From: a virus
DNA length: 27,783 nucleotides
Virus record (IMG/VR): IMGVR_UViG_3300025898_000031
Span: 1-27,783 of that record
Direction: 5' to 3' (one strand)
In this document: piece after piece, positions 23,570 through 27,783 of the stretch
Layout of the letters: every line of letters starts with the position of its first letter
Position numbering within the stretch: position 1 is the first letter of the stretch
The notes under the pieces: generated by a model
The model's input: the letters and a program-made list of their open reading frames with translations, nothing else
Databases searched by the model: none
What the model was told of the DNA's origin: nothing
Position numbers and translations under genes: made by a program

Positions 23570-23803
23570 GTGAAGTTTAAGAAGCGAATCGTCGCAGACA
23601 TCAGCCTTGCACCGTCCCCGAAGGACGATGACCTCGACGAGTACATCGCGCAGGAAATAGGAACGTCCGCAGCCAACGTCCTCAACGGCGTTGTCGAAGA
23701 CATCCTAAGACCCGCAGCGAAGGTAGTCGTCGCTTCCATCGTCACGGTGACAGTTGTGAGCGCTGCCTGCAAGATCGCAGTCAAGACCACCAAGACCCGA
23801 TAG
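23570..23803 (+). CDS. Small single-pass membrane protein
   Basis: 77 residues from GTG 23570, which has CGAAAGG 7 nt upstream; an in-frame ATG at 23543 lies inside the promoter and is rejected. A basic N-terminus (KFKKR), an acidic patch (PKDDDLDEY), then NVLNGVVEDILRPAAK (36-51) running into a membrane helix (about 52-71) and a basic tail KTTKTR. The NV..VV.D.L.PA.K block recurs in the truncated protein at the end of the window. Own promoter and terminator. Function unknown. Confidence 0.78.
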   Translation: MKFKKRIVADISLAPSPKDDDLDEYIAQEIGTSAANVLNGVVEDILRPAAKVVVASIVTVTVVSAACKIAVKTTKTR

Positions 23804-23811
23804 AACTCAAC

Positions 23812-23850
23812 AACCTAAACTCCCCAACAAGGAGTTTAGGTTTTCGCTTT
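23812..23850 (+). terminator. Rho-independent terminator
   Basis: A 12-bp perfect stem AACCTAAACTCC (23812-23823) with GGAGTTTAGGTT (23831-23842), a 7-nt loop, then TTCGCTTT. It lies 8 nt after the stop of the preceding gene. Confidence 0.92.
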
Positions 23851-23863
23851 GGAGGGACTGGTG

Positions 23864-23986
23864 ATGGCACTTTTATTCGCCTTCATTGCCGGTACCATTT
23901 TCGGTGGTGGGTATGTATTCTTCTTCTTTTTCGCCAGCAAAATTATGATCAATATAATGGGGGCAGATTCGAAGGACGAAGACTAA
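23864..23986 (+). CDS. 40-residue membrane microprotein
   Basis: ATG GCA CTT... to TAA, 40 residues, with GGAGGG at 23851-23856 properly spaced (GTG 23861 is an alternative). One hydrophobic, Phe-rich helix spans about residues 3-25 (LLFAFIAGTIFGGGYVFFFF), then a short tail ending GADSKDED. It lies just after a terminator and has no P-type element of its own, so expression may depend on read-through or an unseen promoter. The strong ribosome site and clean membrane-helix/acidic-tail layout support it being real. Confidence 0.6.
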   Translation: MALLFAFIAGTIFGGGYVFFFFFASKIMINIMGADSKDED

Positions 23987-24016
23987 AAAATCCCCGGATG
24001 GTATTTGGGTGAAGGG

Positions 24017-24053
24017 TCGCAGAAAATACATGGGTTATAATGAGACCCCTTAC
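24017..24053 (+). promoter_or_regulatory. Promoter-like element P3
   Basis: TCGCA (24017-24021), 14 nt, TATAAT (24036-24041), GAGACCCCTTACCGAAAGG; start codon 31 nt after the first T of TATAAT. Confidence 0.78.
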
Positions 24054-24066
24054 CGAAAGGTTGATC

Positions 24067-24264
24067 ATGCCCAAGACCTCCAGCACCGAAACCGCTGTCG
24101 AGACCTCGGAGACCACTGACACCCCGGAGGTGACGCGCACCGCCAAGCTGAAGACCATCGCTACCAACCCGATGTTCCTCGCTACGGCCGTGACCGCCAC
24201 CTTCGTCACCGTCGTGCTCGCCGTCAAGTCGCGCCAGAACTCGGAGGAGAACGAAGCGCTCTGA
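24067..24264 (+). CDS. Small tail-anchor-like membrane protein
   Basis: 65 residues from ATG 24067 with CGAAAGG upstream; an in-frame ATG at 24040 is part of the promoter. The Thr/Glu-rich acidic N-terminus (TETAVETSETTDTPEV) is followed by RTAKLKTIATN, a membrane helix (about 36-54) and KSRQNSEEN. It resembles the product of 25617-25910 in composition and order, so the two are probably paralogs. Third positions are nearly all G or C, as in the capsid gene, suggesting high expression. Function unknown. Confidence 0.8.
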   Translation: MPKTSSTETAVETSETTDTPEVTRTAKLKTIATNPMFLATAVTATFVTVVLAVKSRQNSEENEAL

Positions 24265-24283
24265 TCTGATCCATCGGAAGCTC

Positions 24284-24324
24284 AAAGCCCACAGATCCTA
24301 ACACGGTCTTTGGGTTTTCCTTTT
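24284..24324 (+). terminator. Rho-independent terminator
   Basis: AAAGCCCA (24284-24291) pairs with TGGGTTTT (24311-24318), including one G-U, with an inner AGA/TCT, then CCTTTT. It lies 19 nt after the stop of the preceding gene. Confidence 0.7.
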
Positions 24325-24348
24325 AGCCCACCGTACAAGGAGTACGTA

Positions 24349-24792
24349 ATGCGTAAGCGCATCATCGCTCTGATCATTGGGGGCGCCATTGCTGCACTGA
24401 TCATCTTCGGAATCCGATTCTTCGACAGCTCTTCCGCTGCTGCGGTTCAGAAGGCTCCGACCGGCCCCGTCCATCTCTACGGTCAATGGCACCAGGTGCA
24501 CAGTGGGATGCCCAACGTCAAGATGACCGCCACGATAACCGAGAACACGATCACGATCAACATGTCGATGGGTGACATCCAGGGTGTCTACTGGATCGGA
24601 ACCTTCCCTGTCTTCGACAATGTTCCAAACTCGTTCGCCGTGACGTCTAGGGGTGACACGAACGCGATGTCGAGCGATATACTAGCGTCTCAGGACGCAA
24701 CCAAGACTTTCACATACAAGGACGGCGAGCTCAGCTACCCCTTCTCCATTGAGGGTCTGAACACGACTGTCTATCTTTCGCAGGGAGCCTGA
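24349..24792 (+). CDS. Membrane-anchored or secreted beta-rich protein
   Basis: 147 residues from ATG 24349 with ACAAGGAGT 5-7 nt upstream. The N-terminus MRKRIIALIIGGAIAALIIFGIRFF is a signal anchor. The outside part reads GQWHQVHSGMPNVKMTATITENTITINM, GVYWIGTFPVF and KDGELSYPFSIEGLNTTVYL. The pattern (GxW.Q, then a .ATI..NTI.I strand, then YW.GTF, then F.Y.DGELSY) is shared by small lipoprotein-like proteins of many Gram-positive phages and mobile elements with no known function. No lipobox Cys here. The next gene begins 2 nt after its stop. Confidence 0.7.
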   Translation: MRKRIIALIIGGAIAALIIFGIRFFDSSSAAAVQKAPTGPVHLYGQWHQVHSGMPNVKMTATITENTITINMSMGDIQGVYWIGTFPVFDNVPNSFAVTSRGDTNAMSSDILASQDATKTFTYKDGELSYPFSIEGLNTTVYLSQGA

Positions 24793-24794
24793 CA

Positions 24795-25565
24795 ATGAAT
24801 TTCGGCGCCATGATCGCCAAGGCGCGCAAGGCTACTGCCGACAACACACCCATGATCCTGACCGCTGTCGGAGCGACGGGTCTGGTGACCACAGCGATTC
24901 TCACAGGACAGGCCACATTCAAGGCCGCCGAAGTCCTGAGGATCGAACAGGAGAAGCTCGACCTCGAGGATGAACCCGTCGAGTTGACTCCGAAGCAGAA
25001 GGTCGAACTGACCTGGCTTCTGTACGTTCCTGCAGTCGGAACCGGCATCACCACGTTCGCATGCATCATCGCCGCCAATCGCATCCACACGCGACGTGCT
25101 GCCGCTCTGGCTTCGGCCTATTCTCTATCCCAGGAAGCATTCCGGGAGTACAAGGACAAGGTCGTCACCAAACTGGGCGAGAAGAAGGAGCAGGCTGTTC
25201 GAGACGAGATCGCCCAGGATCGCGTCAACAAGAATCCCCCGGCCGAGATCATCGTCTTCGGTGGCGGGGAAGCGCTCTGCCTCGACATGCATTCTGGTCG
25301 ATACTTCAACTCCACCTTGGAGGGTTTGAAGAAGGCGCAGAACGATATCAACTATCGGATCATCCACGATAGTTACGCATCACTCAGCGACCTCTGGGAC
25401 CTAATCGGTCTCCCGAAGACAGCGGAATCCGATGAGATCGGTTGGAACACCGACACCGGGCTCGAGATCGAGTACTCCACGGCCATGACCCCCGACGGCC
25501 GTCCGTGCATCACGATCAATTTCCAGACAACTCCTGGACGGGGATACTTCTCCGTCTACAGTTGA
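24795..25565 (+). CDS. Two-helix membrane protein of the DUF6353 type
   Basis: 256 residues. An N-terminal helix (PMILTAVGATGLVTTAILTG) and a second one (WLLYVPAVGTGITTFACIIAAN, about 75-96) are followed by INRRAA-like basic text (RIHTRRAAALASAYSLSQ), a soluble domain with EYKDKVVTKLGEKKE, VRDEIAQDRVNKNPP, LCLDMHSGRYFNSTLE, AQNDINYRIIHDSYASLSDLWDLIGLP and a final PDGRPCITINF. This family is widespread in phages of Actinobacteria and Firmicutes (Pfam DUF6353, recalled from its motifs) and unassigned. It is translated with the preceding gene, 2 nt away. Probably acts at the host membrane. Confidence 0.75.
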   Translation: MNFGAMIAKARKATADNTPMILTAVGATGLVTTAILTGQATFKAAEVLRIEQEKLDLEDEPVELTPKQKVELTWLLYVPAVGTGITTFACIIAANRIHTRRAAALASAYSLSQEAFREYKDKVVTKLGEKKEQAVRDEIAQDRVNKNPPAEIIVFGGGEALCLDMHSGRYFNSTLEGLKKAQNDINYRIIHDSYASLSDLWDLIGLPKTAESDEIGWNTDTGLEIEYSTAMTPDGRPCITINFQTTPGRGYFSVYS

Positions 25566-25616
25566 AGAGAACTTTACCTCCGCTTCCAAAACACAATCTG
25601 AAAGAAACCCCTGAAA

Positions 25617-25910
25617 ATGGCTACCGCCAACAGCAAGAACGTCGCCGCGGACACCGAGGTCGAGACCGCGGATCAGACGTCGATCCCCGAGCAGAAGAGC
25701 GCGAAGCACCGCGAGGCGGTCGTGCACGAGATCACCGAGGTCGGCGTCGAGAAGCCCTCGCTCAAGGACAAGACCCGCACCGCGCTCAAGAACCACAAGA
25801 CGAAGATCATCGCCGGCGCCTCCAGCGTCGCGTTCATCGTCGTCGGGGTGGTCGTGGCACGCAAGCGTGCCGAGAACGGCCAGGCCGCGGACGAGACCGC
25901 CGAGGTCTAA
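25617..25910 (+). CDS. Small tail-anchor-like membrane protein (paralog of the 24067 product)
   Basis: 97 residues. An acidic Thr/Glu-rich N-terminus (VAADTEVETADQTSIPEQ), a charged middle, RTALKNHKTK, a membrane helix (about 64-81, IIAGASSVAFIVVGVVVA) and RKRAENGQ. The order and text match the product of 24067-24264. Nearly every codon ends in G or C, the strongest bias in the islet. The ribosome site is weak (TGAAAGAAA, about 8-10 nt before ATG). No P-type element is visible; a structured RNA element begins 11 nt after the stop. Function unknown. Confidence 0.8.
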   Translation: MATANSKNVAADTEVETADQTSIPEQKSAKHREAVVHEITEVGVEKPSLKDKTRTALKNHKTKIIAGASSVAFIVVGVVVARKRAENGQAADETAEV

Positions 25911-25921
25911 CAGCAATTTCA

Positions 25922-26055
25922 CAGCGGGTGTCCGCTAAGGGCAGTATGGAGACTCCACAGATTTGTCCTCTCATCAAGGCGACGAATCTCAAAACCAATC
26001 CCCTGTCGCGGGGCCGTTATGGGTTCTCCATACTGCTCTTTGTGGGCACCCGCTG
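25922..26055 (+). ncRNA. Candidate structured RNA with a 31-position basal helix and two apical hairpins
   Basis: 25922-25952 pairs with 26025-26055 over 31 positions with one U-U mismatch and a few G-U pairs. Perfect blocks are CAGCGGGTG/CACCCGCTG at the base and GCAGTATGGAGA/TCTCCATACTGC near the top. The apex holds AGATTTGTC (25959-25967)/GACGAATCT (25981-25989) and CCCC (26000-26003)/GGGG (26010-26013), giving a three-way junction. No T-run follows, so it is not an ordinary terminator. Folding on the - strand is also possible. RNA status is inferred. Confidence 0.55.
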
Positions 26056-26068
26056 GATCATCCTCTAG

Positions 26069-26088
26069 ATCTCCGATCGATTGGAGAT
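26069..26088 (+). promoter_or_regulatory. Leader hairpin before the 26110 gene
   Basis: ATCTCC (26069-26074) and GGAGAT (26083-26088) form a 6-bp stem with an 8-nt loop, ending 6 nt before the AAAGGA ribosome site. GATCGA is repeated at 26075 and 26090. It could affect translation or RNA ends. Confidence 0.35.
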
Positions 26089-26109
26089 TGATCGAAAGGA
26101 AAAAAAGAA

Positions 26110-26619
26110 ATGCTCAAGAAGAATATAACCTTCATCGATTTCGATGGTAAAACCGTCACCAAGACGTTCTGGTTCCACCTGACCAAGGCCGAGATCACCG
26201 AGATGACTTTGCTCTTCCCGGGTGAGAGCTTGGCCCACCATCTCACCACAATCTCTCAAGCTCAGAACATCCCGATGCTCATCGCTGCCTTTAAGGACAT
26301 CATCGCCCGTTCTGTCGGCGTGCGCACCGATGACGGACGCTTCATCAAGAACCAGGAGATCTCTGACGAGTTCATGTCTTCGGACGCATACTCCGAGCTC
26401 TTTATGTCCCTCATCCAGAACGAGGGAGAAGCGGCTGACTTCGTCAACGGGATCGTTCCGGCCAACCTTACTTCGCAGGCTGCGTCGAAGGAGTACACGA
26501 GGCAGGAACTCCTCGAGATGGACGACGCTCAGTTCGAGGCGATCGCCGGCACCGACGTGCGCCACATGACGAAGGAGCACATGCAGATCGCCATGCAGCG
26601 TAGGAACCAGCTCGTCTGA
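26110..26619 (+). CDS. Conserved phage protein, tail-chaperone-like family
   Basis: 169 residues, AAAGGA before ATG 26110. It opens with KKNITFIDFDGKTVTKTFWFHLTKAEITEM, then IAAFKDIIARSVGVRTDDGRFIKNQEI, then a helix with SDAYSELFMSLIQNEGEAADFVNGIVP, and a C-terminal REELL-type helix (YTRQELLEMDDAQFEAIAG). The pattern (ITY.DFdG...t..f.FHLtKae, then KDlI..s.G..s.DGr.FiKs.e, then s.aYseLfm.l..d...aa.FvnGivP) belongs to a family frequent in Gram-positive phages and sometimes called tail assembly chaperone. It lies far from the tail genes here, so the role stays open. It follows the structured RNA element and a leader hairpin. Confidence 0.7.
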   Translation: MLKKNITFIDFDGKTVTKTFWFHLTKAEITEMTLLFPGESLAHHLTTISQAQNIPMLIAAFKDIIARSVGVRTDDGRFIKNQEISDEFMSSDAYSELFMSLIQNEGEAADFVNGIVPANLTSQAASKEYTRQELLEMDDAQFEAIAGTDVRHMTKEHMQIAMQRRNQLV

Positions 26620-26634
26620 TCAACATTTTGAGGG

Positions 26635-26703
26635 AATCGGCAAGGGGAATTGACAGATTTACAAGGGGTCTCTCATTTCTCTTATTCCGGATGCCGATTT
26701 TAA
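26635..26703 (+). terminator. Hairpin after the 26110 gene, possible terminator
   Basis: AATCGGCA (26635-26642) pairs with TGCCGATT (26692-26699), and inside GGAAT (26646-26650) pairs with ATTCC (26684-26688). The right arm runs into TTTTAAA. The 33-nt loop is long for an intrinsic terminator, so this is a tentative call. Confidence 0.45.
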
Positions 26704-26774
26704 ACGACAGCCGTGCAGACCCGGTGGTCACCCCCACCGAAAACCGGGGGAAGCTAAACACGTGCGCCCTCACC

Positions 26775-26857
26775 CATCGTCCGGAGAGATTCTGACTGTA
26801 TTCGAGATCTGGCGCAATCGAGTATGGTAGCGCCCCTGAATCTCTCCGGACTTGATG
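26775..26857 (+). ncRNA. Candidate structured RNA with a 14-bp perfect stem
   Basis: GTCCGGAGAGATTC (26779-26792) is fully complementary to 26838-26851; CATC/GATG (26775-26778/26854-26857) extends it past a two-base bulge; inside, GGCGC/GCGCC (26811-26815/26830-26834) closes a 14-nt loop. About 83 nt in all. No T-run follows. Transcription is inferred, not seen. Confidence 0.45.
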
Positions 26858-26958
26858 TCCCTGCTGCCCAGAGGAAGGAATGATCATGCGACATCGCATC
26901 CAGTCCTGTAACTGAATGAATATGCACGGCCGGCTCGAACGTCCTGTCCACCATCTAC

Positions 26959-27000
26959 GTCCTGGGTAGAATCGAGGCTGATTCCGATTCTCTTCAGGAC
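26959..27000 (+). repeat. 42-nt two-stem hairpin
   Basis: Outer stem GTCCTG (26959-26964)/CAGGAC (26995-27000), inner stem AGAATCG (26968-26974)/CGATTCT (26985-26991), separated by a 3x3 interior that can form two G-U pairs; 10-nt loop. Confidence 0.7.
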
Positions 27001-27002
27001 AG

Positions 27003-27085
27003 CCAGGCAGAATCCGCTATAAGAGCAGGTTGAAATTCACGTAAACGGCGAATCGGATTAGCTTAAAAGCCGCCCTGCCGCCTGG
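27003..27085 (+). ncRNA. Candidate leader RNA with possible pseudoknot
   Basis: CCAGGC (27003-27008) pairs with GCCTGG (27080-27085). Inside, AATCCG (27011-27016) can pair with CGGATT (27054-27059), and GCAGG (27025-27029) with CCTGC (27074-27078); these two cross, so a pseudoknot or a switch between alternatives is possible. It ends 15 nt before the Shine-Dalgarno of the next ORF. Confidence 0.4.
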
Positions 27086-27116
27086 TTTCCAATCCCCATG
27101 AAAGGAGGTAAATAAA

Positions 27117-27317
27117 ACGGGAACATATTTCGATGCCGTTCTGAGCAAAGATATGCAGCCTTTGTTCAATGGAACACCGTTCGAAACTGTTCAGTGGTTG
27201 CTCGACCGTCGAGACGATCCCGAAATCGACCAAGTCTGCATCGGTAAGAACATGCAGCTATGCACGGTCGAAGACTATCTGAAGAGATTTCATCCCGATC
27301 AGCCCTACCCTGAGTGA
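27117..27317 (+). CDS. Small soluble protein with apparent ACG start
   Basis: 66 residues if read from ACG 27117. AAAGGAGGT (27101-27109) stands 7 nt before it, a perfect ribosome site, yet no ATG, GTG or TTG lies between the in-frame stop at 27099 and ATG 27153. From 27153 only 54 residues remain, with no ribosome site. The protein reads YFDAVLSKDMQPLFNGTPFETVQWLLDRRD in pieces, then VCIGKNMQLCTVEDYLKRF. It looks like a compact alpha/beta phage protein; not recognised. Codon use is phage-like through the whole frame. Its end lies 3 nt before promoter-like element P4. Confidence 0.6.
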   Translation, partial: TGTYFDAVLSKDMQPLFNGTPFETVQWLLDRRDDPEIDQVCIGKNMQLCTVEDYLKRFHPDQPYPE

Positions 27318-27319
27318 CC

Positions 27320-27354
27320 TCGCAGGAAAAACTGGGCCTATAATGAGACCCTAA
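27320..27354 (+). promoter_or_regulatory. Promoter-like element P4
   Basis: TCGCA (27320-27324), 14 nt, TATAAT (27339-27344), GAGACCCTAAC (one C fewer than the others). The first T of TATAAT is 31 nt before the next start codon. Confidence 0.75.
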
Positions 27355-27369
27355 CTGAGAGGTGTACCC

Positions 27370-27501
27370 TTGAACCCCAAGCTTATGAAATTCATCGTCA
27401 AGAACGCCTTCGGCCTTGCCGTCACCACCGCGATCGGATACATGATCAAGATGGAACGCAAAGTCGAAGATCGAATCGACGATCATTTCGACGCCAAGTA
27501 A
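27370..27501 (+). CDS. 43-residue small membrane-associated protein
   Basis: TTG start at 27370 with GAGAGG 7 nt upstream; this spacing from P4 (31 nt) equals that in the other cassettes, which supports TTG over ATG 27385. NPKLMKFIVKNAFG leads into a short hydrophobic stretch (about residues 8-26), then a charged amphipathic tail KMERKVEDRIDDHFDAK. Own promoter-like element and terminator. Function unknown. Confidence 0.72.
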   Translation: MNPKLMKFIVKNAFGLAVTTAIGYMIKMERKVEDRIDDHFDAK

Positions 27502-27526
27502 CGAGTACAACCATTCGTACCAGCTC

Positions 27527-27564
27527 AAACTACTAGGCCATATTACATGGCCTTTTAGTTTTTC
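27527..27564 (+). terminator. Rho-independent terminator
   Basis: AAACTA/TAGTTT (27527-27532/27556-27561) and GGCCA/TGGCC (27536-27540/27548-27552) with a 7-nt loop, then TTT. It lies 25 nt after the preceding stop. Confidence 0.82.
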
Positions 27565-27579
27565 CCTCCCGAGGTAAAT

Positions 27580-27783
27580 ATGGACCCCTTTCCCAGTAAC
27601 AGTCATCAGCCGAAGCCTGTTGTGGGCGAAAGGCCGGAGCGAACCCCCGTCTTGAAGGTCGTCGACGGTAATGTGGTGGTGCGGAAGAAGCCGCTCGGTA
27701 CGCGTCTGATCCAGATGTTCTTCGGCGATGGTAAGAATGTCGTCGACAACGTCGTGAGTGACGTGCTCGTTCCGGCGCTCAAG
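27580..27783 (+). CDS. Conserved phage protein, 3'-truncated by the window edge
   Basis: 68 residues visible and still open at the last base. ATG 27580 has GAGG 5 nt upstream. A flexible Pro-rich N-terminus is followed by VLKVVDGNVVVRKKPLG, then RLIQMFFGDGKNVVDNVVSDVLVPALK split between two helices. The pattern (VV.G.v..RKK.LGkr....F.gd....v..yv..DVLvPa.k) is that of an unassigned family frequent in Gram-positive phages. Residues 53-68 resemble the membrane-proximal segment of the small protein encoded at 23570. Confidence 0.75.
   Translation, partial: MDPFPSNSHQPKPVVGERPERTPVLKVVDGNVVVRKKPLGTRLIQMFFGDGKNVVDNVVSDVLVPALK

Larger units (their letters stand above)
26620..27116. other. 497-nt gene-free stretch packed with inverted repeats
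   Basis: No ORF with a credible start and ribosome site lies here on either strand, apart from a possible 11-codon peptide at 26880-26915. In order it holds: AATCGGCA/TGCCGATT (26635-26642/26692-26699); competing GC hairpins at 26720-26750; a 14-bp perfect repeat at 26779-26851; ATGCG-ACAT-CGCAT (26886-26899); a 42-nt hairpin at 26959-27000; and a complex fold at 27003-27085. It ends at a strong Shine-Dalgarno (27101-27109). Confidence 0.75.

Noticed and set aside
26663-26677. AAGGGGTCTCTCATT, nearly the reverse of the conserved promoter block
   Set aside because: Read on the - strand it has a two-base insertion and no TATAAT or TCGCA, so it is not counted as a fifth promoter.
26650-26678. 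TTGACA at 26650 as a -35 box
   Set aside because: No acceptable -10 hexamer lies 16-18 nt downstream; the site is within the loop of a hairpin.
26779-26851. tRNA-sized element with a D-arm-like GGCGC...GGTAGCGCC segment
   Set aside because: No T-arm (GTTCRA) and no anticodon stem can be fitted; the 14-bp outer stem is too long for a tRNA acceptor.
26880-26915. 11-codon peptide with GAGG upstream
   Set aside because: Too short to judge, and it overlaps the ATGCG-ACAT-CGCAT hairpin; no supporting pattern.
22809-27580. CRISPR-like array from the repeated promoter blocks
   Set aside because: The repeats are widely and unevenly spaced, each directly upstream of a gene, with no spacers.
27166-27606. 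146-codon open frame on the - strand
   Set aside because: Runs across the promoter-like element P4, a terminator and two better supported + genes.

Overview
The window is a continuous segment of a tailed (siphovirus) bacteriophage genome. All real genes are on the + strand, densely packed, in HK97-type virion order. Moderate-to-high GC, GTG/TTG starts, a lysin with an actinophage-type C-terminal wall-binding module, and a protein of the family Pfam names after Rhodococcus phage ReqiPepy6 Gp37 point to a phage of Actinomycetota, possibly a Rhodococcus-like host. Many small genes nevertheless resemble families common in Firmicutes phages. Host and function assignments come from recognising family features by eye; no database search was run. 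No integrase, repressor or replication gene is visible.

Layout. (1) 1-1997: 3' part of a large protein with the DFDGD catalytic motif of two-barrel RNA polymerases (YonO/crAss-like) plus a small companion ORF. (2) 1998-2322: non-coding, inverted-repeat-rich, likely packaging (cos/pac) region. (3) 2323-7840: small-terminase-like protein, HNH nuclease, an endolysin, a head-tail adaptor, an HHGVKGMKWGV-motif protein, large terminase and portal. (4) 7827-14535: fused protease-major capsid protein, connector and terminator proteins, two tail-tube paralogs flanking a tail assembly chaperone, two receptor-binding-like tail proteins and a gp10-like neck protein. (5) 14532-21939: tape measure, Dit, Gp37-like tail-hub protein and tip/adhesin proteins. 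(6) 21983-22808: two overlapping holin-like membrane proteins. (7) 22809-27783: an accessory islet of small, mostly single-pass membrane proteins and structured non-coding sequence.

The right-hand islet is the least conventional part. Four genes (22872, 23570, 24067, 27370) are each driven by a near-identical element with a TCGCA box, 14 nt, then TATAATGAGACCC, placed 31-32 nt before the start codon. Three of these genes are followed closely by a hairpin terminator, making autonomous one-gene cassettes. Between them lie a 134-nt element with a 31-position near-perfect helix and a two-hairpin apex (25922-26055), and a 497-nt gene-free stretch (26620-27116) holding a succession of perfect inverted repeats. 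That stretch ends at a small ORF with a perfect Shine-Dalgarno but an ACG in the start position. Two of the membrane proteins use almost only G/C-ending codons, like the major capsid protein, which suggests very high expression.

The structural genes form one late transcription unit with overlapping or closely spaced starts. Lysis is split: the endolysin lies far upstream in the packaging module and the holins lie after the tail genes.
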